A DNA stretch of 64,000 bases from Candidatus Enterococcus moelleringii (GCF_017377575.1 NZ_JAFREM010000025.1:62001-126000), one strand, 5' to 3'; shown: positions 1-9,403, counted from the first letter of the stretch. The notes: generated from the letters alone by a model not told the origin. Made by a program: numbers and translations.

Positions 1-774
1 AAGAACAATATCGTAAATTTTCTTTTGATGATCAGTTGGTTTGCCGCAAGCAACCGTTCGAGTTGCATCGCTGCAGTAACCATTGACAATTGTACCAAGG
101 TCGAACAGCACCAATTCATTTTCCTTCACCGTGTTTTTACCTGGTGAGCCATGAGGACTAGCTGCATTTGGTCCAGCTAAAACTTCCGTCGGGAAAGACA
201 TTTCTTTGACGCCTTGTTTCTTTAATTCGTATTCGATTTCAGCGACAATTGATTCCTCTGTTGCTCCGGCTTTAACTAGCTTAAAGCCAATTTCAAACGC
301 TAAATCAGCAGTCGAACCCGCTTCAACTAAAAGTTGACATTCTTCTTCGGTTTTGTATAATTGCAATTGTTGCACGAGTGGAGTTAAGTCAGCAGAAAAG
401 TCAGTGCTGGTAAAGGCATCAGCCAATCGCTGATAGCGGTCCAAGACTAGCTGGCCCTTTTCGATAGCCATTTTCTTTGGTGCACCATAGCGTTTATTAA
501 TTTCTGCTACGATAATCGCCCAAGGATCTTCACTGTCTAAATAGCCGATTACATCATAGGCCCAGCTGCTTGCTTTAGCATCTTCGACCTCTAAGCCAGG
601 TGCAAATAAAAAGGGATCTTTTTCTAAAGGAATGAAAAGCGCTAAAATTCGTTCCATCGGATTGCTGTCAAAGCCTGAGAAATAGGCGATGTGGCTAGGA
701 TCAGACACATAGGCTAGGTCGACTTGATTGGATGACATCCATTTACGTAGTTCTGACACTTTTTCTTGATTCAT
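1..774 (-). CDS. pepQ: Xaa-Pro dipeptidase PepQ (3' part outside window)
   Basis: Only the first 258 codons are present; the gene runs off the left edge. The product begins MNQEKVSELRKWMSS. It shows a creatinase-like N-terminal domain and then the start of an M24 (pita-bread) metallopeptidase domain, including a stretch reading LFDLGTIVNGYCSDATRT that carries the two metal-binding Asp residues. PepQ cleaves X-Pro dipeptides in the cytoplasm using two Mn/Co ions, the last step of proline-peptide breakdown. It is divergent from ccpA, the classic arrangement in lactobacilli and enterococci. The ATG follows an AAGGAT-type ribosome site. Family assignment is confident; the missing C-terminus prevents a check of the last ligands. 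Confidence 0.9.
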   Translation of the reverse strand, partial: MNQEKVSELRKWMSSNQVDLAYVSDPSHIAYFSGFDSNPMERILALFIPLEKDPFLFAPGLEVEDAKASSWAYDVIGYLDSEDPWAIIVAEINKRYGAPKKMAIEKGQLVLDRYQRLADAFTSTDFSADLTPLVQQLQLYKTEEECQLLVEAGSTADLAFEIGFKLVKAGATEESIVAEIEYELKKQGVKEMSFPTEVLAGPNAASPHGSPGKNTVKENELVLFDLGTIVNGYCSDATRTVACGKPTDHQKKIYDIVL

Positions 775-842
775 TGTTATCCTTCTTTCTTTTAAGCTTA
801 CGAATATTGTATCACTTAGGGCCTTTTCTGCAAAACAATATT

Positions 843-856
843 AGAAAACGCTTGCA
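843..856. promoter_or_regulatory. candidate cre (CcpA operator) between pepQ and ccpA
   Basis: The sequence AGAAAACGCTTGCA differs from the cre consensus TGWAANCGNTNWCA at two positions. It lies in the pepQ-ccpA divergent region. A second, poorer copy (three mismatches) lies around 876-889. Autoregulation of ccpA and CcpA control of pepQ are known in lactic acid bacteria, so the site is plausible, but it rests on the motif alone. Confidence 0.5.
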
Positions 857-970
857 AATATTTTAATAATTTAGAGTAAAACGGTTGCAATCGGAGAAAA
901 GACGTGCTATTATCTTTAGGAAATGTAAATGAGATTTTCTGAAAACATATAGAGATAGGAGAAAAATCAA

Positions 971-1972
971 ATGGAAAAACAAACAATTACAATTTACGAT
1001 GTTGCCCGCGAAGCAAATGTTTCAATGGCAACCGTTTCACGGGTAGTTAACGGCAATCCTAACGTTAAACCTACTACACGCAAAAAAGTTTTGGAGGTTA
1101 TCGATCGTCTGGACTACCGTCCGAATGCAGTCGCTCGTGGACTAGCAAGTAAAAAGACAACAACTGTTGGGGTAATTATTCCTGACGTCAGCAACATGTT
1201 CTTTGCTTCATTGGCACGAGGCATTGACGATATTGCAACAATGTACAAATACAATATCATTCTAGCAAATTCTGATGGTGAAACATTAAAAGAAGTGAAC
1301 GTGTTAAACAACCTGTTAGCGAAACAAGTAGACGGAGTTATTTTCATGGGTCATCATATTACAGATGAAATCCGTGCTGAATTCTCTCGTTCAAAAACAC
1401 CAATCGTTTTAGCTGGTTCAATTGATCCAGACGAACAAGTAGGCAGTGTAAACATTGACTATACAACAGCAACTAAAGATGCAACTGATGTTTTAGCTAA
1501 GCATGGCAACGAAAAAATTGCCTTCATCAGCGGACCATTAATTGATCCGATCAACGGACAAGCACGTATGAAGGGCTATAAAGAATCATTGGCTGAACAT
1601 GGTCTTTCTTATAATGAAGGCTTAGTTTTTGAAGCAGCCTACAACTTTAAAGAAGGCTTAGCTTTGACTGATCGTGTATTAAACAGCGGAGCAACTTCAG
1701 CTTTTGTAACGGATGATGAATTGGCTATTGGTCTATTAGATGGTTTACTTGATAAAGGTGTTAAAATTCCTGAAGATTTTGAAGTCATCACCAGCAACGA
1801 TTCATTGTTAACCGATGTTGCTCGTCCACGCTTAACCAGCGTTACTCAGCCGTTATATGATATCGGTGCGGTAGCAATGCGCTTGTTAACTAAAATGATG
1901 AACAAAGAAGACATTGAACAAAAAACGATCATCTTGCCTCACGGTGTCGATGAAAAAGGTTCAACTAAATAA
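971..1972 (+). CDS. ccpA: catabolite control protein A (LacI/GalR family)
   Basis: This is the global carbon regulator of Firmicutes, which binds cre sites when complexed with Ser46-phosphorylated HPr. The 333 residues match the usual CcpA length. Residues 5-60 form the LacI-type helix-turn-helix and hinge (YDVAREANVSMATVSRVVNG, then RPNAVARGLA), followed by a periplasmic-binding-protein-like effector domain starting near VGVIIPDVSNMFF. The start is an ATG preceded by GATAGGAGA. The gene is monocistronic with its own hairpin terminator and a candidate cre upstream. The divergent pepQ supports the call over other LacI paralogues such as RbsR. Confidence 0.95.
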   Translation: MEKQTITIYDVAREANVSMATVSRVVNGNPNVKPTTRKKVLEVIDRLDYRPNAVARGLASKKTTTVGVIIPDVSNMFFASLARGIDDIATMYKYNIILANSDGETLKEVNVLNNLLAKQVDGVIFMGHHITDEIRAEFSRSKTPIVLAGSIDPDEQVGSVNIDYTTATKDATDVLAKHGNEKIAFISGPLIDPINGQARMKGYKESLAEHGLSYNEGLVFEAAYNFKEGLALTDRVLNSGATSAFVTDDELAIGLLDGLLDKGVKIPEDFEVITSNDSLLTDVARPRLTSVTQPLYDIGAVAMRLLTKMMNKEDIEQKTIILPHGVDEKGSTK

Positions 1973-1982
1973 ACTGCTTTAA

Positions 1983-2009
1983 AAGCTCTCATTTTTTGAG
2001 GGCTTTTTT
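1983..2009 (+). terminator. Rho-independent terminator of ccpA
   Basis: An 8-bp stem AAGCTCTC / GAGGGCTT (one G.U pair) with a short T-rich loop is followed by a T run, 11 bases after the ccpA stop codon. Confidence 0.85.
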
Positions 2010-2020
2010 CTTTGGAATAG

Positions 2021-2048
2021 AAAAAAACCGAGAGCAGAAACTCTCGGT
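2021..2048 (-). terminator. Rho-independent terminator of the class A PBP gene
   Basis: On the minus strand ACCGAGAG / CTCTCGGT forms a perfect 8-bp stem followed by seven T residues, immediately after the PBP stop codon. It is back to back with the ccpA terminator. Confidence 0.88.
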
Positions 2049-2056
2049 CGGTGTGG

Positions 2057-4489
2057 TTAATCATCATCGGTGTCGTCATTGTCATTGTTATTGGCATTAT
2101 TGTTGTTATTCGTATTGTTGTTTGTATTATTGTTAGTTGTGTTATTGCTGTTGTTGCGGCTGGAACGACGAGTGTCCCAGTAATCCTCATAATTGGCATC
2201 TGTGCCGCCAATACCGAATTTGTAAGTATTATCTCCCGGTCCATCTTTGGCCCATAAGGATTCAGATTCACCGCTTGGCACTTGGTAAGTTGTCCCTTCG
2301 TGGGTAACTTTGCCAGGTTTCAAACCAGTAAAGGTAGAAACCTTCTCTTTCTTGACGTCGTCAGATAACTTAAAGTCCTCATTAACTCCAAATACTTCCG
2401 GTTTAACCCCATAAATACGACCAGCTAGGTAAGCCATATAATTGGCTGTCCGGTTTCCTGCGTTACTATCCATAGGTTGGTTGTCATCTCGTCCAGTCCA
2501 GCTCCCTAAGGTAACTGAAGGAGTAGAAACGATCAGCCAGTTGTCGGTATAGTTATCAGTCGTCCCGGTTTTTCCGACCCAGTCAGCAGTACTCAAAGTG
2601 TAATTAACACCGCTAAGCAATGCTTTGAATGGTGTCGTTTGTTGTTCCGTAATGACACTGCGCATCATATCGGTCATGATAGTTGCCGCTGCTTTAGAAT
2701 AGACCTGCACGGGTGCTTCTTGATGTTTATAAATTTCTTTTCCAGTACTGTCAGTAATCGATTCAATTAAGTAGCCTTCTTGATACACACCTTCATTGGC
2801 TAATGTTTGAAAACCATTTACCTGGGTTAAGGTTGTGGTTTCAATAGTTCCCAATGGTGCGGATTCGACGCCCCAGTTAGCGGAGCTTGGGAAATTCATT
2901 TTCTGCAGGTAGTCATTGTATACATATTGATCTGAACCTTTTTCAGACAGTAAATCTTGATAAACGTGGTAAGCCGGGATATTGGTAGATTCAACCAATG
3001 CTTCCCGAGCTGTTTGGAAGGTTCTGGAACCTTCACCGGTAGCATTTCGTAATTCTTTTCCAGCATTTTCACCGTTTTGATACTTCATTGGAAAATCAGC
3101 AATTCGTGAACCGCTGCCGATCAATCCTTGATCAATCGCGGGACCATAAACTAAAAGCGGTTTGATGGAAGACCCCGGTTGACGAATCGTGTCAAAGGCA
3201 TGATTGTTTTGGTTCGTGTTGTAATCTCGACTGCCGACAAACCCGTAAATCCGTCCGGTTTTATTGTCCATCAAAATATTTCCGGTTTCAATCGGTGTCC
3301 CTGAGCCATTGTCAAGATATTGCCCATACTCAGCAACAGACATTTGCATAGCATCATGAATATCTTTATCAATGGTGGATTGAACATTTAATCCTTGGTT
3401 CTGAATCTTCACTTTTGCTTGTTCAACGTAGCGGGTTCGGACATCGTCGTTGCTATAGTCGCTTTCGCTAACGCCATCTTGTGTTGCTTGCTGTTTAGCT
3501 AAAATGCTGACTGCTTCGTTGTAAATGGTGTAGTACAAGAAACCATGTGGTTCAGTTTCAATTGCTTCTCTAGTTTTGAAATCTTTTGCCAGATCATAAT
3601 TCAAGGCATCTTCATATTCCTGTTGAGAAATAATCTTCTCCCGGTACATATTGAAGAGGACATTGTTTTTCCGTTCCATGCCAATCGAATAGTCTTCTTT
3701 TAAATCACCAGTATTGGTATAAGGACTGTACACGATAGGACTTTGCGGCAAGCCGGCAATAAAGGCTGCCTGCGGCAAGTTCAAATCTTTTGCATGTACA
3801 TCAAAAATGCCTGTTGCAGCTTCTTCTACGCCAGCAATATTTTGACCTTTGTTGTTGCGGCCAAAAGGTGAGACATTTAAATAAGCCGTTAAGATTTCAT
3901 CCTTGCTTAAATATTTTTCCACATCTAACGCCAGCACAATTTCATTGGCTTTACGCTTAAAGGAAGTTTCGTTGGTTAATACTTGTTGCTTGATTAGCTG
4001 CTGCGTCAAGGTAGATCCCCCTGAACCGCCGCCAAAACCGCTGACTTCACTGATTAAGGCCCGCAATACCGCTTTAGGAACGACTCCGTGATGTTCATAA
4101 AAATATTCGTCTTCGGTAGCAACGATCGCCTTTTTGATCCAAGGCGAAATTTCATCAGAGTTGACTTTTTGTCTGATGGGGTCAGCACTGATCGTGGCAA
4201 TTTCTTTATTGTCAGCGTAAAGCAGCTTGGATGATTCCGTGATATCGCCGACGGTTTGCTTAACTTCTTCCTTAGTAGGTGTCGATGTGCCTTCGACTAA
4301 ATAGGCAAAGTAACCCGCACCAATTCCTAAAGCCAGCATCCCTCCCAGAAATAAAACCAGGATAAGACCAACAAATAGTGATTTTACCACCCGTAGTGTG
4401 ACATTAATATAAAAAGAAGTACCCACTAAATGCTTGGTAGATCTAGGCTGATTCTTCTTTTCCTTTTTCTTGTGAGCCAAAAAGTTCAC
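2057..4489 (-). CDS. pbpF: class A penicillin-binding protein (PbpF/PBP1-type)
   Basis: This is a bifunctional peptidoglycan synthase of 810 residues. A basic cytoplasmic N-terminus is followed by one membrane segment (about 36-64). The GT51 glycosyltransferase domain has the ATEDEYFYEHHG motif with catalytic Glu126 and GGSTLTQQ near 157-164. The transpeptidase domain has the active-site motif SSIK (Ser440), STN at 501-503 and KTGT at 640-643. The C-terminus from about 779 is an Asn/Asp-rich low-complexity tail. The gene is monocistronic. Its position next to ccpA resembles the enterococcal pbpF locus from memory, so the symbol is less certain than the class. Confidence 0.92.
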   Translation of the reverse strand: MNFLAHKKKEKKNQPRSTKHLVGTSFYINVTLRVVKSLFVGLILVLFLGGMLALGIGAGYFAYLVEGTSTPTKEEVKQTVGDITESSKLLYADNKEIATISADPIRQKVNSDEISPWIKKAIVATEDEYFYEHHGVVPKAVLRALISEVSGFGGGSGGSTLTQQLIKQQVLTNETSFKRKANEIVLALDVEKYLSKDEILTAYLNVSPFGRNNKGQNIAGVEEAATGIFDVHAKDLNLPQAAFIAGLPQSPIVYSPYTNTGDLKEDYSIGMERKNNVLFNMYREKIISQQEYEDALNYDLAKDFKTREAIETEPHGFLYYTIYNEAVSILAKQQATQDGVSESDYSNDDVRTRYVEQAKVKIQNQGLNVQSTIDKDIHDAMQMSVAEYGQYLDNGSGTPIETGNILMDNKTGRIYGFVGSRDYNTNQNNHAFDTIRQPGSSIKPLLVYGPAIDQGLIGSGSRIADFPMKYQNGENAGKELRNATGEGSRTFQTAREALVESTNIPAYHVYQDLLSEKGSDQYVYNDYLQKMNFPSSANWGVESAPLGTIETTTLTQVNGFQTLANEGVYQEGYLIESITDSTGKEIYKHQEAPVQVYSKAAATIMTDMMRSVITEQQTTPFKALLSGVNYTLSTADWVGKTGTTDNYTDNWLIVSTPSVTLGSWTGRDDNQPMDSNAGNRTANYMAYLAGRIYGVKPEVFGVNEDFKLSDDVKKEKVSTFTGLKPGKVTHEGTTYQVPSGESESLWAKDGPGDNTYKFGIGGTDANYEDYWDTRRSSRNNSNNTTNNNTNNNTNNNNNANNNDNDDTDDD

Positions 4490-4670
4490 CTCATCGATTC
4501 TCTATATAATTCTGTTGAATTATAGCAAAGAATGCGAGGGCATAACAAGCACTTGGCGATATTGTAATCAAAACTTCAAATAAACGTAGTCAATTTGAAT
4601 CTTACGTCTTTTAATTCGTCATTTTTTCGGTTAATATGGGGAAGTATACAACTTTGAGGAGGAAGAAAAA

Positions 4671-5933
4671 ATGAGTTCAGACTTTTTTCAGGAGCTAAAA
4701 GACCGGGGCTTAGTCTTTCAGGTGACAGACGAAGAAGCCTTGCAAAAACAATTAAATGAAGAGTCTGTCAAATTATATATTGGATTCGATCCAACTGCTG
4801 ACAGCCTGCACATCGGACATTTATTACCAGTTTTGACCTTGCGTCGTTTCCAACAAAATGGACACGTGCCTATTGCTTTAGTCGGCGGTGGGACTGGTAT
4901 GATCGGCGATCCATCATTTAAAGATGCGGAACGTCAATTAAATACATTAGATACAGTAAAATCGTGGTCACAAAGTATTAAAGATCAGCTTTCTGGGATT
5001 ATTGACTTTGAAAGCAAAGAAAATCCAGCAATTGTAGCGAATAACTACGAATGGTTGGGAGAAGTTTCTTTAATCGACTTTTTACGAGATGTCGGTAAAA
5101 ACTTCACCATCAACTACATGATGAGTAAAGAAAGTGTCAAACGCCGGATTGAAACCGGGATTTCTTACACGGAGTTTGCTTACCAATTATTGCAAGCTTA
5201 CGATTTCCTTCAATTATTTGAACGCTATGGTTGTCAGCTGCAATTAGGCGGCAGCGATCAGTGGGGCAATATCACTTCAGGGATTGAATTAATTCGTCGT
5301 GAAAAAGAAGCACAGGCCTTTGGGTTAACTATGCCTTTGATTACTAAAGCCGATGGAACAAAATTCGGTAAAACAGAAGGGAATGCAGTTTGGCTTGATG
5401 CTGAGAAGACTTCACCTTATGAATTTTACCAATTTTGGATTAATACGGATGACCGGGATGCAGTGAAATTCTTGAAATACTTCACTTTCTTGTCATTGGA
5501 AGAAATTGCTGCGATTGAAAAAGAATTTGCCGAAGCACCAGAAAAACGTTTAGCACAACGCACCTTAGCTAAAGAAGTAACAACGCTTGTCCATGGTGCT
5601 GAAGCTTATGAACAAGCCGTTCGCATTTCCGAAGCGTTGTTTAGCGGCGATTTAAAAAAATTGACTGCTGGCGAAATCAAACAAGGCTTTAAGGATGTCA
5701 AAAGCTACCAAGTAAAAACCGAAGATGATTTGAACTTGGTGGAAATTTTAATTACGGCTGGCATCGAAAACTCTAAACGTCAAGCAAGAGAAGATATCAC
5801 TAACGGAGCTATTTACGTAAATGGTGATCGGGTGCAGGATTTGACTTACGTTTTAAATGAAGAAGATAAATTGGCTGATACCTTTGTCGTAATTCGCCGT
5901 GGGAAGAAAAAATATTTTATGTTGCAGTTTTAA
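4671..5933 (+). CDS. tyrS: tyrosyl-tRNA synthetase
   Basis: This enzyme charges tRNA-Tyr with tyrosine in the cytoplasm. The 420 residues carry the class I motif HIGH at 47-50 and the KMSKS-equivalent KFGKT at 231-235. Between them is the tyrosine-binding region GGSDQWGNI (193-201). An S4 RNA-binding domain occupies roughly the last 70 residues. The ATG follows a strong GAGGAGG site. The gene has no visible T-box leader: only about 180 bases separate it from the divergent PBP gene, and no GGTGG-type T-box motif or terminator is present there. Lactobacillales may carry two tyrS genes; which one this is cannot be told here. Confidence 0.96.
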   Translation: MSSDFFQELKDRGLVFQVTDEEALQKQLNEESVKLYIGFDPTADSLHIGHLLPVLTLRRFQQNGHVPIALVGGGTGMIGDPSFKDAERQLNTLDTVKSWSQSIKDQLSGIIDFESKENPAIVANNYEWLGEVSLIDFLRDVGKNFTINYMMSKESVKRRIETGISYTEFAYQLLQAYDFLQLFERYGCQLQLGGSDQWGNITSGIELIRREKEAQAFGLTMPLITKADGTKFGKTEGNAVWLDAEKTSPYEFYQFWINTDDRDAVKFLKYFTFLSLEEIAAIEKEFAEAPEKRLAQRTLAKEVTTLVHGAEAYEQAVRISEALFSGDLKKLTAGEIKQGFKDVKSYQVKTEDDLNLVEILITAGIENSKRQAREDITNGAIYVNGDRVQDLTYVLNEEDKLADTFVVIRRGKKKYFMLQF

Positions 5934-5940
5934 GCAGATG

Positions 5941-5974
5941 GTTGGCTAAATCTTCGGATTTAGCCAACTCTTTT
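5941..5974 (+). terminator. Rho-independent terminator of tyrS
   Basis: A perfect 12-bp stem GTTGGCTAAATC / GATTTAGCCAAC closed by a TTCG tetraloop is followed by TCTTTT. Confidence 0.93.
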
Positions 5975-5987
5975 ATAAGGAGTAAAA

Positions 5988-6896
5988 ATGACAAATATTT
6001 TGTGGAGTTCGTTGGGACTGTTTCTGATCGTGTTTTTAGGTTACTTAACAAAACGTTTGAATATGTTAAGCAAAGCCGATGGCACGATGCTGTCTATGAT
6101 TGTGATCAACATTACGCTTCCTGCTGCTATCATCATTAATCTATCACGTTTGGATATCGCTTCTAATTTACTGTTGCTGATACTGGCAGGGATCATCATG
6201 AACATCGTGATGATTGGGGTTGGTGCCTTCTTGTCGAAAAAGCAGCAAGCAGTCGAACGCGAGCTGACCATGTACACTGTTTCAGGGTATAATATTGGAA
6301 ATTTTGCCTTACCCTTTCTTCAGAGCTTTTTGCCGCAAGCGATTCCAGCAATGTCCATTTTTGATATTGGCAACAGCATCATGCTGGCAGGTGGTGCAAC
6401 CGTTGTGATCGAAACAATCAGTGGAGCTACTAAAGGAAGACCCAGTCTACTTAAGATAGGAAAACGATTGTCTCGTTCAGTGCCTTTTCTATGCTATCTG
6501 ATCATGCTGGTGATACGAAGCTTTTCCATTGAAATTCCGATGCGGTGGGTGGAGATGATACAACCTATTGCCAGTGCCAATACTTTTTTATCGATGTTCA
6601 TGATTGGCTTGTTTTTAGAATTGCGCCTGCCAAAAAAGGACTTAGTATTAGTGGTTCGAACGTTAGCCATCAAATACATATTCGGCGGAATAATTGCTGT
6701 GATCATTGCAATGCTGCCTTTGCCTTCTACTATTAAGATCGTATTGTGTTTAGTATCGTTAGGACCATTGACGACTTTTGGTGTGGTAAACAGCGTGAAA
6801 GCAGGTGCCAGAGCGGAAGTCGTAGGCTTTACCTCGTCCATCAGCTTTTTAATCAGTCTGCCGTTAATGACGGCAATCTTGCTGCTGGTGGTTTAA
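5988..6896 (+). CDS. AEC (auxin efflux carrier) family transporter
   Basis: This is a 302-residue polytopic membrane protein with about ten hydrophobic segments. It belongs to the AEC/malate-permease family, recognisable from the N-terminal region WSSLGLFLIVFLGYL and the long hydrophobic halves joined by a charged loop near residue 140-150. Family members export organic acids or amino acids, but the substrate here is unknown. The start ATG follows TAAGGAG. It sits alone between the tyrS terminator and nfo, with only 28 bases to the nfo start, so nfo may be co-transcribed. A second AEC protein lies at 43213-44154. Confidence 0.8.
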   Translation: MTNILWSSLGLFLIVFLGYLTKRLNMLSKADGTMLSMIVINITLPAAIIINLSRLDIASNLLLLILAGIIMNIVMIGVGAFLSKKQQAVERELTMYTVSGYNIGNFALPFLQSFLPQAIPAMSIFDIGNSIMLAGGATVVIETISGATKGRPSLLKIGKRLSRSVPFLCYLIMLVIRSFSIEIPMRWVEMIQPIASANTFLSMFMIGLFLELRLPKKDLVLVVRTLAIKYIFGGIIAVIIAMLPLPSTIKIVLCLVSLGPLTTFGVVNSVKAGARAEVVGFTSSISFLISLPLMTAILLLVV

Positions 6897-6924
6897 ACAA
6901 TAGAAATTAGGAGTGAATCAAATT

Positions 6925-7815
6925 ATGTTAATTGGCTCTCATGTTAGTATGAAGGGAAAAGAGATGTTGCTGGGTGCGGCTCAAGAAGCTGCCAGCTATG
7001 GCGCATCTACTTTTATGATCTATAGCGGTGCGCCGCAGAACACCAAACGCAAATCAGTGGAAGAAATGAACATCCCAGCCGGCGAAGCGTTTATGGAGGA
7101 GCATGGCTTATCCAATATCGTTATGCACGCGCCCTATATCATTAATCTAGGTAATACTACTAAACCTGAAATGTTTGGCTTTGCTGTTCAGTTTTTACGG
7201 GAAGAAATTATGCGGGCCGAAGCGCTGGGTGCTACGCAAATCACGCTTCATCCTGGGGCTCATGTAGGCGCCGGCGAAGAAGCAGCATTGAACCAGATTA
7301 TTAAAGGGTTGAATGAAGTACTAACCAAAGAACAAAAAGCCCAAATCGCTTTGGAAACAATGGCAGGCAAGGGTACAGAGGTTGGTAAGACTTTTGAAGA
7401 ATTAGCCTATATCATTGAAGGTGTCCATTTAAATGAAAAGTTATCAGTCACTTTTGATACGTGCCACACCAATGATGCTGGCTATGATGTTAAAAACAAT
7501 TTCGATGGTGTAATGGAAGACTTCGACCGGATTATCGGATTGGATCGTTTGAAGGTTCTGCATATCAATGATTCTAAAAATCCAATGGGTGCTAGAAAAG
7601 ACCGTCATGCCAATATTGGCTACGGAACGATCGGCTTTGAAGCGTTAAATAAGATTGTTCATGATGACCGCTTTACCCATGTATCAAAAATCTTGGAAAC
7701 CCCTTATGTTGGAAAAGATAAGAAAACCGCTTATGCACCTTATGGTAAAGAAATCGCCATGTTTAAGGCGCAAAAATTCGACACTGAGGCTTTTCCTGAA
7801 TTGAATGAAGAATAA
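6925..7815 (+). CDS. nfo: endonuclease IV (AP endonuclease)
   Basis: This Zn-dependent apurinic/apyrimidinic endonuclease acts in base excision repair. It is 296 residues from the chosen ATG (MLIGSHVSM). The upstream in-frame GTG at 6913 directly abuts the TTAGGAG ribosome site and is therefore unlikely. The TIM-barrel metal ligands are visible in [56 protein letters not shown] and KILETP. The length and all signature blocks match the family. It probably shares a transcript with the preceding AEC carrier and is closed by a terminator. Confidence 0.95.
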   Translation: MLIGSHVSMKGKEMLLGAAQEAASYGASTFMIYSGAPQNTKRKSVEEMNIPAGEAFMEEHGLSNIVMHAPYIINLGNTTKPEMFGFAVQFLREEIMRAEALGATQITLHPGAHVGAGEEAALNQIIKGLNEVLTKEQKAQIALETMAGKGTEVGKTFEELAYIIEGVHLNEKLSVTFDTCHTNDAGYDVKNNFDGVMEDFDRIIGLDRLKVLHINDSKNPMGARKDRHANIGYGTIGFEALNKIVHDDRFTHVSKILETPYVGKDKKTAYAPYGKEIAMFKAQKFDTEAFPELNEE

Positions 7816-7822
7816 AATTAGA

Positions 7823-7858
7823 AGCAAACATTGCCCGTAAAACAGTGTTTGCTTTTTC
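7823..7858 (+). terminator. Rho-independent terminator of nfo
   Basis: An 11-bp stem AGCAAACATTG / CAGTGTTTGCT (one G.U pair) is followed by TTTTTC, eight bases after the nfo stop. Confidence 0.88.
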
Positions 7859-7860
7859 TA

Positions 7861-7950
7861 TTGGTAATAAGACAGCTGTATCAAGCACTAATTGAGAAAG
7901 ATAGCGAACTGGCAGAACAAATGATTGCCGCTAATAATGGAAGCTGTTAG
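7861..7950 (+). pseudogene. possible remnant of a GntR-family FCD-domain gene
   Basis: The frame starting TTG GTA ATA reads LVIRQLYQALIEKDSELAE and then QMIAANNGSC before a TAG. This resembles the last helix of an FCD ligand-binding domain (a pattern like AI..GD...A...M). There is no start codon with a ribosome site and no upstream coding frame, since the nfo terminator lies directly before it. It may be a decayed 3' end or chance. Confidence is low. Confidence 0.25.
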
Positions 7951-8061
7951 TAAACAGGTGACGATATTCTAAGGAGATCGTCAAGTTTTGGGAAATACCT
8001 TTTCTTTTGGTGAAAGTTCTAGTAAAATATGTAGCGAATGTCAAAAGAGAGGAGCGATAAA

Positions 8062-8280
8062 ATGGTATCAACAGGAATCGTTGTGTTGATTGCAGTCATT
8101 GCCGCAATATTGGGTGCTGTAGGTGGTTTCTTCTTAGCAAGAAACTGGATGAAAGATTACTTGAAAAAGAATCCTCCAATTAACGAGGATATGTTGCGTC
8201 AGATGATGATGTCAATGGGTCAAAAACCTTCAGAGAAGAAAATTCGTCAAATGATGCAGCAAATGAAAAATCAAGACTAA
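8062..8280 (+). CDS. UPF0154 (YneF-like) small membrane protein
   Basis: This protein has 72 residues from the ATG at 8062, which follows a good GAGAGGAG site; the longer frame from 8038 has no such site. It has one N-terminal membrane segment (VVLIAVIAAILGAVGGFFLA) followed by a basic, Met-rich cytoplasmic tail ending RQMMQQMKNQD. This matches the UPF0154/YneF family, which is widespread in Firmicutes and has no established function. It is monocistronic, followed by a modest hairpin and T run. Confidence 0.88.
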   Translation: MVSTGIVVLIAVIAAILGAVGGFFLARNWMKDYLKKNPPINEDMLRQMMMSMGQKPSEKKIRQMMQQMKNQD

Positions 8281-8288
8281 GCAAGTAA

Positions 8289-8323
8289 GGACAATCATCT
8301 TTGGGTGGTTGCCCTTCTTTTTT
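8289..8323 (+). terminator. probable terminator of the UPF0154 gene
   Basis: An imperfect 9-bp stem GGACAATCA / TGGTTGCCC (one mismatch, one G.U) is followed by TTCTTTTTT. Confidence 0.65.
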
Positions 8324-8438
8324 GAGATAAAATAGATAGGACGGCTTAAGTTGCCAGAAGTTTGCCTACCTTTTGTAAGCAAATAACTCGACAGAAGGCA
8401 ATTGTAGCAGTAGAGTGAAGAGAAACGGGGGGATTTGA

Positions 8439-9353
8439 ATGTACGACGTAATTATTATTGGTGCTGGTCCAGCTGGGATGACAGCGGCTTTGTATGCATC
8501 TCGTTCAAATTTGTCAGTACTAATGATCGAGCGCGGGGCGCCCGGCGGACAAATGAACAATACAGCAGAAGTAGAAAATTATCCTGGGTTTGATTCCATT
8601 ATGGGACCAGAACTATCACAAAAAATGTTCGAAAATGTAGAAAAATTTGGTACAGAAAATGCGTATGGCATTGTTCAAGAAATCAAAGATCACGGTGATT
8701 ACAAAGAAGTTCTCACTGAAGACAAGAGCTATCAAGCAAAAACAATTATTGTTGCTACCGGCTGTGTGCATCGTAAATTAGGTGTAGCTGGGGAAGAACA
8801 ATTTGCAGGTCGCGGTGTTTCTTACTGTGCGGTTTGTGATGGCGCCTTCTTCCGCAATAAACGTTTGTTAGTTGTTGGCGGCGGCGATTCAGCGGTAGAA
8901 GAAGCGATTTACTTAACACGTTTTGCTTCAGAAGTTGTCATTGTACACCGTCGTGACGAACTGCGGGCTCAAAAAATTATCCAAGACCGTGCCTTTGCTA
9001 ATGAAAAAATTTCTTTCATTTGGGACAGTGTAGTGGAGGAAATTGTCGGTAACGATATGGTCGTCACCGGAGCTAAAATCCGCAATGTGAAAACCGATGA
9101 AGTTCATGAAGAACCAGCCAACGGTTTATTCATTTACGTTGGACTTGAACCGCTAACTGAACCATTTAAAAATAGCGGAATTACGAATGAAGCCGGCTGG
9201 ATTGAAACCGACCACGAAATGCGAACCAGCATTCCTGGTGTCTATGCCATTGGTGATGCTCGTGAAAAAGGCTTGCGTCAAATCACCACAGCAGTGGGCG
9301 AGGGCGGTATTGCCGGTCAACAAGTCTACAAATATATTGAAGATAATAAATAA
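8439..9353 (+). CDS. trxB: thioredoxin-disulfide reductase
   Basis: This FAD enzyme passes electrons from NADPH to thioredoxin. The 304 residues show the FAD motif GAGPAG (8-13), the redox-active CAVC (Cys130, Cys133), the NADPH-binding GGGDSA (147-152) with HRRDELR (170-176), and the C-terminal FAD motif with GVYAIGDAR. Length and order of motifs are standard for low-molecular-weight TrxB. The ATG follows a GGGGG-rich site. About 150 bases upstream contain nested inverted repeats (8351-8402) of unknown role. A compact terminator closes the gene. Confidence 0.96.
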   Translation: MYDVIIIGAGPAGMTAALYASRSNLSVLMIERGAPGGQMNNTAEVENYPGFDSIMGPELSQKMFENVEKFGTENAYGIVQEIKDHGDYKEVLTEDKSYQAKTIIVATGCVHRKLGVAGEEQFAGRGVSYCAVCDGAFFRNKRLLVVGGGDSAVEEAIYLTRFASEVVIVHRRDELRAQKIIQDRAFANEKISFIWDSVVEEIVGNDMVVTGAKIRNVKTDEVHEEPANGLFIYVGLEPLTEPFKNSGITNEAGWIETDHEMRTSIPGVYAIGDAREKGLRQITTAVGEGGIAGQQVYKYIEDNK

Positions 9354-9354
9354 T

Positions 9355-9384
9355 GAGTGTCATTTTTGACACTCTTCTTTTTTT
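9355..9384 (+). terminator. Rho-independent terminator of trxB
   Basis: A perfect 8-bp stem GAGTGTCA / TGACACTC is followed by TTCTTTTTTT, starting two bases after the stop codon. Confidence 0.92.
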
Positions 9385-9403
9385 GCACTATTTTCACGTT
9401 TTT

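Noticed and set aside
2051-2257. 68-codon hydrophobic Val/Ile-rich frame on the plus strand
   Set aside because: It is the antisense reading of the Asn/Asp codons of the PBP tail, which mechanically gives Val/Ile.
4490-4670. Tyr T-box before tyrS
   Set aside because: The gap of about 180 bases has no T-box block and no terminator hairpin; only a promoter and a ribosome site are needed.
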